Assembly (NCBI RefSeq): GCF_010111755.1
Contig: NC_088961.1
Coordinates: 992,001 to 1,056,000 of the forward strand
Direction of reading: 5' to 3'
DNA length: 64,000 nt
From: Nakaseomyces glabratus
Taxonomy: Eukaryota; Ascomycota; Saccharomycetes; Saccharomycetales; Saccharomycetaceae
The notes under the pieces were generated by a model. It was not told the DNA's origin, did no database searches, and worked only from the letters and a program-made list of their open reading frames with translations. Shown here piece by piece: positions 30,571-41,121 of the stretch (its first letter is position 1; every line of letters begins with the position of its first letter). The translations under genes and the position numbers were made by a program.

Positions 30571-32829
30571 ATGGCTAGTATTGGAACGCAGGTTAGGAAG
30601 ACCTGTACATCGGTTGATCCTATTGTTACTGATTATGCTGTTGGTTATTTCAACCATTTGTCGGGGTTGACCTTTGATGCTGTTATGAGTAAGCAGCTTG
30701 ATCTAGATTCTGAAGTGCAGTTTGTCAGTGAGATGTTGGTCAGTGCCGGTGCTGATAAAGAAAAGGTGAAGGATTTGTCGGCAAATATACTTGAACAATT
30801 GAATACACAATTAAAGGAGAACGCCTCTAAGCTAGAATTGACCGGTGATACGTCAAAGAGATTGTTGGACATCAACGTTTTGAAAAGTCATAACAATAAG
30901 GCTAACCTAAATGCCTCATTGAGTTTGTTAGGTGTTGGTGGTGACATTGAGCATGCTGGTAGACAGATGGAGACCAGGGTTGATTTGAAGAAATTGGCAA
31001 AGGCTGAAGAGAAGATTGCAAAGAAGGTTGCAAAGAGAAACAACAAGTTTGTGAAATACGAGGCATCAAAACTTATTGGTGAAAGGAAAGACGAAGATTA
31101 TGATTCTTTCTTCTTGGAGATCAACCCATTGGACTTTGGTTCGTCAGCTGGTAAGTCTAAGGATATTCACATTGATACATTTGATCTTTACGTTGGTGAT
31201 GGGCAGAGAATTCTTTCAAATGCTCAATTGACCCTGAGTTTTGGTCATAGATATGGTCTTGTTGGTCAAAATGGTATTGGTAAATCTACTCTATTGAGAG
31301 CGCTATCGAGAAGAGAATTGAATGTTCCAAAGCATATTTCGATTTTGCATGTTGAACAAGAACTAAGAGGTGATGAAACTAAAGCTTTGCAAAGTGTCTT
31401 AGATGCAGACGTTTGGAGAAAGCAGTTACTGACCGAAGAGAACAAGATCAACGAAAGGTTGAAAGAAATTGAGAAATTAAGAGAAGAGTTTGATGAAGAC
31501 AGTTTGGAAGTGAAAAAACTAGATAACGAGAGAGAAGATCTAGATGCACATTTAATTCAAATATCAGAAAAGCTGGTTGATATGGAATCAGATAAGGCGG
31601 AAGCTAGAGCGGCCTCTATTCTATATGGTCTTGGTTTCAGTACCGAAGCCCAACAGCAACCAACAAATTCCTTTTCCGGTGGTTGGAGAATGAGATTATC
31701 TTTGGCAAGAGCATTGTTCTGTCAACCTGATCTTTTGTTGCTGGATGAACCTTCCAATATGTTGGATGTTCCGTCTATCGCCTATCTAGCAGAATACTTG
31801 AAATCATATCCTTCTACTGTTTTGACAGTGTCGCACGACCGTGCATTCCTAAATGAGGTTGCAACAGATATTATTTATCAACACAATGAACGTCTGGACT
31901 ACTACAGAGGTCAAGATTTCGACACTTTTTACACAACAAAGGAAGAAAGAAGAAAGAATGCACAAAGAGAATACGACAACCAAATGGCATACAGAAAGCA
32001 TTTACAAGAGTTTATTGATAAGTTCAGATATAACGCCGCCAAATCATCTGAAGCACAATCAAGAATTAAGAAGCTTGAAAAATTGCCAGTATTAGAACCT
32101 CCTGAACAAGAAAAGAGTATTGATTTCAAATTCCCAGATTGTGAGAAATTATCTCCACCAATTATTCAATTACAAGATGTCAGTTTCGGTTATAGTCCTG
32201 ACAAACTACTGTTAAAGGATGTCAATCTAGATATTCAAATGGACTCCAGAATTGCACTGGTCGGTGCAAACGGTTGTGGTAAGACTACACTGTTGAAAGT
32301 CATGTTAGAGCAACTAAGGCCACTAAGTGGTTACGTTTCTAGAAACCCAAGATTGCGTATCGGTTACTTTACACAACATCACGTTGACTCCATGGACCTA
32401 TCTACTTCTGCAGTTGATTGGATGTCTAAGACATTCCCTGGTAAAACAGATGAGGAGTATAGACGTCATTTGGGTTCATTTGGTATTACGGGTACTCTAG
32501 GTTTACAAAAAATGCAATTGTTATCCGGTGGTCAAAAATCTCGTGTTGCCTTCGCGGCTCTGTGTCTGAATAACCCACACATTTTGATTCTTGATGAACC
32601 TTCCAACCATTTGGATACTACAGGTATTGATGCATTGGTTGATGCAATGAAGAACTTCACTGGTGGTATCCTGATGGTATCGCACGACATATCTGTCATT
32701 AACAATGTCTGTAAAGAAATTTGGGTTTCCGAAAAGGGTACAGTTAATAGATTTAACGGTACTATCTATGATTACAGAGATTATATATTATCTGCAGCTG
32801 ACGCCGCTGGTGTTGTTAAGAGGCATTGA
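30571..32829 (+). CDS. GCN20: ABC-F ATPase Gcn20, activator of Gcn2
   Basis: Soluble ABC-F protein that with Gcn1 relays uncharged-tRNA signals on the ribosome to the kinase Gcn2 (eIF2alpha phosphorylation). It has 752 residues, the same as S. cerevisiae Gcn20. An N-terminal Gcn1-binding region (1-~195) precedes two nucleotide-binding domains. NBD1 has Walker A GQNGIGKS at 232, signature [14 protein letters not shown] and [14 protein letters not shown]2 has Walker A GANGCGKT at 565, signature [12 protein letters not shown] and [10 protein letters not shown]. There are no transmembrane segments. Codon choice looks biased, as in a well-expressed gene. It lies directly right of a tRNA-Gly breakpoint. 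Confidence 0.97.
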   Translation: MASIGTQVRKTCTSVDPIVTDYAVGYFNHLSGLTFDAVMSKQLDLDSEVQFVSEMLVSAGADKEKVKDLSANILEQLNTQLKENASKLELTGDTSKRLLDINVLKSHNNKANLNASLSLLGVGGDIEHAGRQMETRVDLKKLAKAEEKIAKKVAKRNNKFVKYEASKLIGERKDEDYDSFFLEINPLDFGSSAGKSKDIHIDTFDLYVGDGQRILSNAQLTLSFGHRYGLVGQNGIGKSTLLRALSRRELNVPKHISILHVEQELRGDETKALQSVLDADVWRKQLLTEENKINERLKEIEKLREEFDEDSLEVKKLDNEREDLDAHLIQISEKLVDMESDKAEARAASILYGLGFSTEAQQQPTNSFSGGWRMRLSLARALFCQPDLLLLDEPSNMLDVPSIAYLAEYLKSYPSTVLTVSHDRAFLNEVATDIIYQHNERLDYYRGQDFDTFYTTKEERRKNAQREYDNQMAYRKHLQEFIDKFRYNAAKSSEAQSRIKKLEKLPVLEPPEQEKSIDFKFPDCEKLSPPIIQLQDVSFGYSPDKLLLKDVNLDIQMDSRIALVGANGCGKTTLLKVMLEQLRPLSGYVSRNPRLRIGYFTQHHVDSMDLSTSAVDWMSKTFPGKTDEEYRRHLGSFGITGTLGLQKMQLLSGGQKSRVAFAALCLNNPHILILDEPSNHLDTTGIDALVDAMKNFTGGILMVSHDISVINNVCKEIWVSEKGTVNRFNGTIYDYRDYILSAADAAGVVKRH

Positions 32830-33423
32830 ATATGATTTAAATAGGTGGTGAATATATAAAAATTCATATAATAGTTATAGATATATTTGTCAAACGACCT
32901 ACTTGATTGTCATATTGTGGATGTTCGATGTTCGATGTTCATGAGATTGTGAAGTTGTTGAATGGCTCCAAAACATGAATATGTTTATAAACATCCGGCT
33001 AAAATTTAGCTTTCTCAAATGACAGGTATAGTACCAAAGAAAACAAAAATTACAAATGCCTTTGCTAGAGTATCTGAATAGGTGTTATGCAAAAATATTC
33101 AATTTTAGGTAGTGATTAGAAATTAGTACTATTAACTACAACACAATATTATTAGTATACTATTAATTTTTATCATTATAAACGTTTTCTCTTTGCCACC
33201 ATTTTAACTTTTGGTAATGCTTGACCCTAAGCTTCTCGGAGTAGACGGTAAGCGTTATCCCAACTTCACCTCTAGTTAATCGATTGATATCAACTACGGT
33301 TATTTTAACAGTCACCAAAACTGGATAGCTCTTGTAGAGGTTTCAAGTCGCAACTTCTCAGAAAATTGTAAGCTAGAAAAGTGCTACACTCGCTATACAA
33401 ATCAGAATAACAAAATAGCAAGG
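32830..33423. promoter_or_regulatory. GCN20 3' / UBP6 upstream region
   Basis: Contains a perfect PACE element (33192-33200) and a short tandem of GATGTTC near 32920-32942. No gene seen. Confidence 0.55.
33192..33200 (-). promoter_or_regulatory. PACE (Rpn4-binding) element upstream of UBP6
   Basis: TTTGCCACC on the + strand, i.e. GGTGGCAAA, the exact proteasome-associated control element, 224 bp before the UBP6 ATG. In S. cerevisiae Rpn4 uses it to co-induce proteasome genes, and UBP6 is a proteasome-bound enzyme. Confidence 0.75.
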
Positions 33424-34911
33424 ATGAGTAACGATACATTCTCCTTTAACATCAAACATGCAGGCAAGGTTTTGCCAATTACCTTATCAAATGATGCAAC
33501 AGCACTTGATCTGAAGACTCAAGTTGAGGAATTGACTCAGGTCCCAAGATCTAGACAAAAATTTATGGTTAAGGGAGGCTTGTCCGATGATTCTATCGCC
33601 AATCTTCAAACAATAATAAAGCCCGGCAGTACTGTCATGCTATTAGGGACACCTGATGCTAATCTACTTTCGAAGCCTGCTGAAAAACATAGATTTGTAG
33701 AGGACTTGTCACCAGATCAACAGGTTCAGCAATTTAACTCCACACCACTTGGCCTGCAAAATATGGGAAACACCTGTTACCTGAACGCTACATTACAAGC
33801 TTTATTCAGGGCTGATGAACTGAAAGACTTGATCTTGCAATATGATCCATCTAAAGTAACAAACTCTGATGCCAATGACGAAATTCACTACAAGATAGTA
33901 TTGGAATTAAAGAGAACTTTTGAAACATTGAAAAAGAGAAGTTTTAAATCAGTTTTGCCAATTATGTTACTGAACACACTAAGGAAATGCTATCCTCAGT
34001 TCGCGGAACGTGATCCACAAGGTGGATTTTATAAGCAACAGGACGCCGAGGAACTATTCACCCAACTATTCCATACGCTGACTGTTGTCTTCGGAGATAA
34101 ATTTGCCAACCAATTCCAAATCAATTTCAGAGCGACAATAAAGGATACAGCCAATGAAGATGATGTTACTGTGAGAGAGGATGAAAGTGATATGAAACTA
34201 CAGTGTCACATCTCAGGTACTACCAACTTCATGAAAAATGGTTTGATTGAATCTCTAAATGAAAAAATTGAAAAGAGATCAGATATAACTGGATTGAATT
34301 CCACTTACGCAGTTCAAAAACAAATTACAAAACTTCCTAAGTATTTAACTGTGCAATATGTCAGATTTTTCTGGAAAAGGTCCTCAGGAAAGAAGTCAAA
34401 GATTTTAAGAAAAGTTGTTTTCCCATTCCAACTAGATGTAGCTGACCTGTTAACACCAGAATATGCGAACGAGAAGATCAAAGTACGTGAAGAACTAAGA
34501 GAAGTTGAAAAGGCTAAGAATGAAAAGGAGCGTGAAGCTAAGAAGCGTAAAGTTGAACAAACTGATGTAGTAATGACGCCTAAAGAAGAATATGAGACTA
34601 AAAAAGCTCTGGAGGAGAGTGAGAGAGAATACTGGCTCAACGAATTCAAGAAGCGTTTTCCATCTAATTTAGCTGCTGGGGAGAATCCCTCCTCAGTATA
34701 TGACCTAATAGGTGTCATTACCCATCAAGGTGCCAACTCTGAATCTGGACACTACCAAGCTTTCATCAGAGACGAAAGTGATGAAAACAAATGGTACAAG
34801 TTCAATGACGACAAAGTCAGTCCAATTGAGAAAGAGAAGATTGAGGCATTGGCAGGAGGCGGTGAAAGTGACAGCGCTCTAATCCTTCTTTACAAAGGTT
34901 TTGGTCTATAA
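33424..34911 (+). CDS. UBP6: Proteasome-associated deubiquitinase Ubp6
   Basis: The 495-residue protein (S. cerevisiae 499) starts with a ubiquitin-like domain (about 3-80) that docks on Rpn1 in the 19S base. It continues with a USP domain: Cys box [16 protein letters not shown] with Cys118, the same number as the yeast catalytic Cys, and His box [10 protein letters not shown] with His443. A charged helical insertion lies at about 353-408 (Lys/Glu-rich). It removes ubiquitin from substrates at the proteasome and slows degradation allosterically. Same strand and neighbour as in YFR009W-YFR010W. A PACE element lies upstream. Confidence 0.97.
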   Translation: MSNDTFSFNIKHAGKVLPITLSNDATALDLKTQVEELTQVPRSRQKFMVKGGLSDDSIANLQTIIKPGSTVMLLGTPDANLLSKPAEKHRFVEDLSPDQQVQQFNSTPLGLQNMGNTCYLNATLQALFRADELKDLILQYDPSKVTNSDANDEIHYKIVLELKRTFETLKKRSFKSVLPIMLLNTLRKCYPQFAERDPQGGFYKQQDAEELFTQLFHTLTVVFGDKFANQFQINFRATIKDTANEDDVTVREDESDMKLQCHISGTTNFMKNGLIESLNEKIEKRSDITGLNSTYAVQKQITKLPKYLTVQYVRFFWKRSSGKKSKILRKVVFPFQLDVADLLTPEYANEKIKVREELREVEKAKNEKEREAKKRKVEQTDVVMTPKEEYETKKALEESEREYWLNEFKKRFPSNLAAGENPSSVYDLIGVITHQGANSESGHYQAFIRDESDENKWYKFNDDKVSPIEKEKIEALAGGGESDSALILLYKGFGL

Positions 34912-35153
34912 ATTATTATACTTTGATATTTTTACGACTTTATAACTTTACCAAAAAAATAATTGTACTTGATTAATCCACAAGAGCAAACTATTGGATC
35001 CTGATAAAAGTCTCATGAATTAGTAATATTAGTTTAGGTTAAAATATTTTAATGAATCGGAATATGTAAATACATTATGTACAAAGTCTTAATATCATAT
35101 TTGAAATTTATCTCAAGGCTTACTTTTATTTCAAATCAATAACTTTTAGATGC

Positions 35154-35639
35154 CTATTTACTATCCATGAACTCCTTAAATGCTGCTATTTCGTCGACAC
35201 AGTTTAACGGCTTGCCTTTGTTCTTAATCAAACACTCGGTCAATTTCGCTCTGGGGCCTTCTTTCTCTTCCAAACCAAACTTCTGTTTCTTATCCTCTTC
35301 CAATTTTTTAAATGCTTCAAGTTTTTGACTTAAATCCGTTAACTTTTCATTTAGTTTGCCAGTACAGGCCGTATTTTTATTAGAACCATCATCGCTATCA
35401 GTCTGCATGGAATCATTTAGAGTGTCCTTGAATTTCCTTAAGGTCTCCACTTCGAGCTCTGATAATCTACTCGAGATCTTTTGCTCAATGCATTTTTCAG
35501 CATACTCTTTTCTGCTATAGTCCATCTCGGAAACATCCTCAAGTTGAGAAAGTAATGCTTGTGAGAACTCAATCTTAGACTGCGGCGTAAAAAGCGTTGG
35601 TGCCACTGGGTCTGTGCTCTTAGATGCTTGTGCGCCCAT
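35154..35639 (-). CDS. MIC19: MICOS subunit Mic19 (Aim13)
   Basis: Peripheral MICOS subunit facing the intermembrane space that links Mic60 to the Mic10 subcomplex at crista junctions. It has 161 residues (S. cerevisiae 170). The N-terminus MGAQASKS fits an N-myristoylation signal after removal of Met. Residues 20-120 are charged and coiled-coil-like (about 90-115). The C-terminus has the CHCH-type pair in LTECLIKNKGKPLNCVDEI: two Cys separated by ten residues, as in yeast Mic19. Convergent with UBP6 (242-bp gap), as YFR011C with YFR010W. Confidence 0.93.
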   Translation of the reverse strand: MGAQASKSTDPVAPTLFTPQSKIEFSQALLSQLEDVSEMDYSRKEYAEKCIEQKISSRLSELEVETLRKFKDTLNDSMQTDSDDGSNKNTACTGKLNEKLTDLSQKLEAFKKLEEDKKQKFGLEEKEGPRAKLTECLIKNKGKPLNCVDEIAAFKEFMDSK

Positions 35640-36161
35640 TTTCTATCGTTATAGTATGCCTTTCTGATATAATTAAAACACAAAATATTCCTTTAAAACG
35701 GAATCAACTTCAAATGGAATGGAAAAGACCTGATCAGCTACTTAGTTTGCCTGTATTTCAAAGATCAAGATATCAAGCAAATCTGTTTCGTGAACTGTCC
35801 GTATATACTTGCCTAACATACATAATGTTCACAGAAATGTATATAGTGTACAACAGGATTGCTCTACTCTCGAACTAGCTTATGAGGAAAGGGCCGTGAG
35901 TTATCTTAGTACGATCCACCATACACATGACTACAACTGGCCAATAAGAGTACTGCTATACAATATAGTATTTTGATGGACATCTAACGCAGCTCTCGTT
36001 CAAGAACCAATCAGTATGTAATAGTGTGAATATAAGAGTAATGCTGTAGTTATGAAATTACTGTTGCTATGTGATATAATCAAGTTATACATCACCAAAA
36101 TTTCTATTACACCTTTCCTTATAGGACACACAAATTTGCAACCAACGTAACTTTCAAGTGA
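35640..36161. other. MIC19 upstream region
   Basis: 522 bp between MIC19 and the tRNA-Tyr gene. S. cerevisiae DCV1 (YFR012W) would lie in this interval or the next one; no frame resembling it is present. Confidence 0.5.
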
Positions 36162-36249
36162 CTCTCGGTAGCCAAGTTGGTTTAAGGCGCAAGACTGTAA
36201 TTTCAACACTGAAATCTTGAGATCGGGCGTTCGAATCGCCCCCGGGAGA
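36162..36249 (+). tRNA. tY(GUA): tRNA-Tyr (anticodon GUA) with 13-nt intron
   Basis: 88 bp. The acceptor stem CTCTCGG pairs with CCGGGAG and is followed by A. A box TAGCCAAGTTGG and B box GGCGTTCGAATCGCC are present. The anticodon GTA is in GACTGTAA. The intron is 36201-36213 (13 nt), just after the base 3' of the anticodon; removing it gives a 75-nt mature tRNA like the S. cerevisiae one. A T7 terminator follows. As I recall, S. cerevisiae also has a tRNA-Tyr gene next to YFR011C. Confidence 0.96.
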
Positions 36250-37058
36250 CTTATTTTTTTGTCAATTTTTTTTTCACTATAAAATTAAATATGGTACTAA
36301 TAGCTTCTATAAGTACTAGAAGTATACTTGTTATTCTATTTCCTTATAGCTTTTATACTTATTTGTTCATTGATACAAGTAAAGTTTATTATATATCCCT
36401 ATGCGCTATTGACTGACATATTTTAGTTTTGATTTATATATCGCGATTTGTTAGACGCTGTGCGACGCTAGAGGTCAACCAACAATTACTGACGACTAGT
36501 TTAGTTTAGAATTGTAATAGTACAAACAATTGGAGGGCCACTTAGCACTATATGCACTGTGTTGTAATGCAGTATAGCAATTTGGCGAAATATCAAGCAC
36601 GTACCAAGTAACATTTGTATGGATGGGGCAGTTGAAACTTGATCCAACTCAATGAACACCAAATTTTGTCAAGTCCTAAGTAATTTCAATTCTTGCACTT
36701 TAGTAAATGCTAGATGTATTGACAAACTATCACTATATGCCAGATTTTAGTTTCATTGCCTCTGGGAAACAGTGAATCGGAATCGATACCCAATTATAAA
36801 CTATCAAAGAGTTCTGGAAAAGCCATCTCCATATTGAGCACGTATTTGCACAGACCTGATCAATTCACGAAACACTTTCCATCTTTCTAATTTGCAGAAT
36901 TATTAAGGACAGTTTTCAACTTGATATCCTGGTGCTAAACTTTTGACATTGAGATCAATCCAAAAGGGTATAGTCTAATAATAACGTGTCTCGGACAATA
37001 GCTAAGCATAGCTCTTTCTAGGTGCGTGAATAGTATTTTGCATTGAATACAAATACCC
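36250..37058. other. tRNA-Tyr / IOC3 intergenic region
   Basis: 809 bp, AT-rich. IOC3 promoter. I see no ORF beyond short shadows, no DCV1 relic and no transposon LTR. Confidence 0.5.
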
Positions 37059-39314
37059 ATGAACAGTGACGAAACAAACGGTGTAGGTGAAGCTTCAACC
37101 ACTTCTCCACTATCTAACGACTCCAATAACCAAGCTTCTTCATCTATGCATAACCAAAATGATCCAACCACTGAGTATGGTTTTGGCCTGAGGAGGTCTG
37201 CTAGAGAGAGAGTACCAAGGAAGAGGGACATTTATGAGATAGATCCTAGCGTGTATCTTCCTAAAAAGAAGAAACCTAAGAGTAAAGCAACTAAGAAGGT
37301 AGTAGCCAGTAAGTCTAAGGATGCTAAAGCCAAAAATGCTAAAGTTAAACCTCAACAATCTGACAAGTCGAAGGTGAAGAAAAGTAGCACTCCTAAACCT
37401 CCTGTGAGAACTCCTGAAATTCCTATTCCTGTTGTTAATAACAAAGATTGGACTGCCAATATACCGTTATATAACAGCGAACTTAGAAACCAGAATGCGA
37501 AGATATCCAGACTAAAAAATGAAAACATGAAAGCTGTTCCATACGCGGGAGACATATTGAAAATTATGTCCTTTGTGAACAAATTCAATTACTTCTTTGT
37601 CAATGAGTTACAGAGCTTATCTTTCCAAGATTTTGAGATTGGCCTGGATTTGTATCCCGATCCACTGATCAATACAGGAAAGGAAATACAAAGATTGTAT
37701 GCTGACTACATACCTGTAAAGGAAGTTGTTGGTTGTCAGGATAAGATGAATTTATTACTGCTGACAATTATGGATTTATTGTTTCGTCCAGTGGAAACCG
37801 AAAGAGAGCCCCAGGTTGAATGGTCTGATTTAAAGTCAACGAGCAAAAAAACATTCCAATCTTATATCGAAAAGATCAGATTGTATGCTCCTGAATGGGG
37901 TTACCCAAAGGAGTGGAGAAAAAATATATCTACTGAAACCTTGATGAAGCCGGCCTCTTCTACATTCGAGAAGGACGACATAGGCCCAGCAGTAGACCAG
38001 AAACACAAAGAGATTCTAACCCCAAATATTTATCAGTGGCCTGCAAACGAACCTATTGATATTGATCAAGATCCCTTACAAACCAAGGGATTACAAAGGA
38101 CAGGTATTCTGGCTCTAGAGGCTAAGGATAGAATTGTATTTTTAAGAACATTGGTAGACTGGTGTTGTTCGTATTCTCCTTTGCTCCATCATGAAATTTA
38201 CATATTAACGCATTATAAGCGTGACCCTCCTTTTGGTATTCAGACCAAGCACGTACCCAGATACCTTCTACAAGGTCTTGACGAGACATTCAGTTATTAT
38301 AAGAAACTCTGTAACTTGGTACAATCAAGATTAGAAATAAGAAGCAAAAAGAAGCATGTAAAGAAACAAATGAAGGAAGGAAAAAATGATGAAATAGTCC
38401 ATCGACTTGAAATACTACAAAAACTGAAAACCCAAATGAAAGGTAAAACTGAGGATGAAAAGTTGAAGTTGATGATTGAGAATTACGAGGACTGGGAAAA
38501 AGTATTCAAAGGTGAAACTCCAGAAAACCCTCTCAGTAACCCATATGAGGATAAAATATACAAGCTCAGATCTGAAGAGTTTTTTATTGGTAGGGTACCT
38601 CATGTTGGTGATTTCTACCTCCCAAGAATGCAAACATATGAATATATGTCATCAATGAATACATATACGGATTTAAAAACACTTGACAATATTTTCAACA
38701 CTTTTGAATCTAAGAAATACAACCCATTCACCCTTTTTGAGAATGATAGCCCATTTATGAGCTCAAACTTCAAGATACTCTTTCATGACAAGATTGCTTT
38801 GATACAAGATGTAATATCAGGTGCTGACATGACAGAAAAAAATTACTGGTATGAAATGTGCTATGATTCAGAAACTCTGTTGAAATTTATAGACTTCATC
38901 GATCAAAAGATCCAACAACCATCAACAGCTGAACCTGAAAAAGAAGAAATTCGATCAGAGAATGGTGATCCATCCTCACTAATAAATGGTGTCTCAACTA
39001 AATCTGATGTCTCCCCAACGTCTGGTCAGAACACGAAAAAGAAACAAGAAAAATCAGAAGAGTCATCCAAGGATGCTAGTAAGATTAATCCGCTTCCTAA
39101 GAACCCACAATTCAACTCTTCGCGTAGAAAATTTGCCATGTTACAAACTTATTTAAGAAGAATTCAGCCAATCTTAGCAGAATTTGAAGAAATGAAAACA
39201 AAGTTTGGAGACATAAATCCGACAAAGAGACAAAGTAGGAGGTCCCAAAGAAGAGAAATTAATTACAAGATCGAGAACTCAGATGATGAGTATGCTATGG
39301 AGGATTCTGAGTAG
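37059..39314 (+). CDS. IOC3: Isw1a chromatin-remodelling subunit Ioc3
   Basis: Partner of the Isw1 ATPase in the ISW1a remodeller, which spaces nucleosomes and represses initiation. The 751-residue protein (S. cerevisiae 787) has no common named domain. Its features are a Ser/Asn-rich start and an RRSARERVPRKRDIYEI motif near 45-62. A highly basic Lys stretch follows (about 70-115). Then comes a conserved globular body (about 130-620) with helical parts (RSKKKHVKKQMKEG), and an acidic/Ser tail with a basic RRSQRREINYK motif before the end. Identity rests on size, composition and position between MIC19 and CMK1 (YFR013W). Confidence 0.87.
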   Translation: MNSDETNGVGEASTTSPLSNDSNNQASSSMHNQNDPTTEYGFGLRRSARERVPRKRDIYEIDPSVYLPKKKKPKSKATKKVVASKSKDAKAKNAKVKPQQSDKSKVKKSSTPKPPVRTPEIPIPVVNNKDWTANIPLYNSELRNQNAKISRLKNENMKAVPYAGDILKIMSFVNKFNYFFVNELQSLSFQDFEIGLDLYPDPLINTGKEIQRLYADYIPVKEVVGCQDKMNLLLLTIMDLLFRPVETEREPQVEWSDLKSTSKKTFQSYIEKIRLYAPEWGYPKEWRKNISTETLMKPASSTFEKDDIGPAVDQKHKEILTPNIYQWPANEPIDIDQDPLQTKGLQRTGILALEAKDRIVFLRTLVDWCCSYSPLLHHEIYILTHYKRDPPFGIQTKHVPRYLLQGLDETFSYYKKLCNLVQSRLEIRSKKKHVKKQMKEGKNDEIVHRLEILQKLKTQMKGKTEDEKLKLMIENYEDWEKVFKGETPENPLSNPYEDKIYKLRSEEFFIGRVPHVGDFYLPRMQTYEYMSSMNTYTDLKTLDNIFNTFESKKYNPFTLFENDSPFMSSNFKILFHDKIALIQDVISGADMTEKNYWYEMCYDSETLLKFIDFIDQKIQQPSTAEPEKEEIRSENGDPSSLINGVSTKSDVSPTSGQNTKKKQEKSEESSKDASKINPLPKNPQFNSSRRKFAMLQTYLRRIQPILAEFEEMKTKFGDINPTKRQSRRSQRREINYKIENSDDEYAMEDSE

Positions 39315-39780
39315 TTGTAACACATAATAGCAGTGTATAATGGTATAGAATCTTAAAAGTTGGATTATATGCGATAAGTACGAATAATAACTATTAATTT
39401 CTCACTAATTATTGAAATAAAGCCAAAATACTTAATTTCCGACCTTTCAATGTTAGCGATAGCGTACCACTAATTGATAGCGAGTGGGGTATCAATGAAT
39501 AAAAATAAAATCGGTTGAAAAACCCAATATGCAGTAGTGATCTTGTAAAATAAAATATCTTGCGATGTCAGGAATATTAAAGGAGTGTTTCAAAGATTCT
39601 GTATTACCATTAAGATTAAATTGTTCACGTTTTTACCGAATTAAAAGGGAAATATCAATGCAAATGGCGGGTACCATGGAAAATCTATACTTGGAGTAAT
39701 AGTTACCTTTTTGTCAATAGATATAAGATAAAAAAAATTATCAGAATGAATGCAATTCCTTGAACTTGAAAAATCTTTAA
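39315..39780. other. Convergent intergenic region IOC3 / CMK1
   Basis: 466 bp of 3' flanks, AT-rich. No feature recognised. Confidence 0.5.
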
Positions 39781-41121
39781 TTATTTCTCAAATTTCCGTA
39801 CAGTATCTTTATTGACCGTAGCAACTTTTATTATTTGTGCCAATGTTTGTTGTCTTAAGGAGGATATAAATTCATCTTGTTCTCGCTTGCTTTTGCTGCC
39901 ATATTCATTGGATAAACTCAAACTGCTTTGTGAGCTAGGAAGAGAGGAGAGCGAAGCTGAAGATGATCTTTCCTCTTCTTCAAGATCTGAATCTGTTTCG
40001 TTAGCCAATAAATATAATTGTCTTAGCTTTTTAATTCTCTGGTTGAGTTTGATAAGCTCAACAGCCTTTTGTAGCTTCTTCTTAGCACTCAAGTTCTTCC
40101 TCATGTTGTGATACAAGTCTGTTCTTAAAGAACATTTACTCTGTATCCATGGATCATTCAATAGCTCAGTAGCAGATGGTCGACAAGCAGGATCCAAATC
40201 TAGGATTCTCAAAATGAAGTTCTTAGCCAGTTCAGAAATGCCGTCCCAATATGGTCTCTGAAATTTGACTGGATTTTCATCAGATGTAACCTCATCCAAA
40301 AATCCATCGACTGATTCCGCTTTGAACGGAGAGTAACCGCATAATAATGTATACGTAATCACACCTACAGACCAAATATCACTGGGTTTTCCGTGTCCAT
40401 CTGAAGTGAACACTTCTGGCGCCACATAACCCAAGGAGCCTGCAGGTCTATAGATGACATCGTCATCGTTTTCTAGCTGTCTGGCAATTCCAAAATCTGC
40501 TAGCACTATCCTGGAATCCTTGGATTTATCCAGGTATAGTAAATTTTCTGGTTTCAAGTCTCTATGAATTATATTTTGAGAATGCAGGTATTCGACAGCT
40601 TTCAAGATCTGAACAACGATGTTTACGGCATCCTCTTCTGTGTACTTCCCGTCATGCATAATTCTGTCGAACAGTTCACCTCCGGATGCTAACTGGGTTA
40701 CAATATAGAATTTGGACTCAGTCTCGAACCAATCCTTGAACTTAACGATATTGGGATGATCCAGGTGCTGTATTATATTAAGTTCATCGTATATGGGTTC
40801 CAACCCACCATTCTTCTCCAAAGCCCGTTTCAACAGTATCTTAACAGCTACATCCTCATCGCTATGTAACTGCTTCGCACGCTTGACCACACCAAATGAA
40901 CCAGCACCCAACGTACGCTGGAACAGGTATCCGGCTTTCTTGTGGTCCATGTCCTGAACAACCTCCTCGCTCTCGCATATAATCTTCTCTTCATCCTCCA
41001 CAACAACGTTAAACTTGTTCTCTTCCACTTCCAGGTCACAGACCCGCGTCGTTGTGGTAGTACAGGCCTCTATCTTAAGAGCCTCTAACGATTCGTTAGG
41101 TATATCACACAGTTCTTCCAT
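39781..41121 (-). CDS. CMK1: Calmodulin-dependent protein kinase Cmk1
   Basis: CaMK-family Ser/Thr kinase activated by Ca2+/calmodulin. I take the ATG at 41121 (MEELCDIPNES), which gives 446 residues, equal to S. cerevisiae Cmk1; the frame is open to 41136 but starts there with TTG. Kinase motifs: LGAGSFGVVKRA (Gly loop), VAVKILLK (catalytic Lys), HRDLKPEN with Asp188, DFG, and GSLGYVAPEV. A basic segment after the kinase domain (about 320-365: MRKNLSAKKKLQKAVELIKLNQRIKKLRQL) fits the autoinhibitory/calmodulin-binding helix, followed by a Ser-rich tail. YFR014C position favours CMK1 over the paralogue CMK2. Its 1.1-kb upstream region has HSE and STRE motifs. Confidence 0.94.
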   Translation of the reverse strand: MEELCDIPNESLEALKIEACTTTTTRVCDLEVEENKFNVVVEDEEKIICESEEVVQDMDHKKAGYLFQRTLGAGSFGVVKRAKQLHSDEDVAVKILLKRALEKNGGLEPIYDELNIIQHLDHPNIVKFKDWFETESKFYIVTQLASGGELFDRIMHDGKYTEEDAVNIVVQILKAVEYLHSQNIIHRDLKPENLLYLDKSKDSRIVLADFGIARQLENDDDVIYRPAGSLGYVAPEVFTSDGHGKPSDIWSVGVITYTLLCGYSPFKAESVDGFLDEVTSDENPVKFQRPYWDGISELAKNFILRILDLDPACRPSATELLNDPWIQSKCSLRTDLYHNMRKNLSAKKKLQKAVELIKLNQRIKKLRQLYLLANETDSDLEEEERSSSASLSSLPSSQSSLSLSNEYGSKSKREQDEFISSLRQQTLAQIIKVATVNKDTVRKFEK

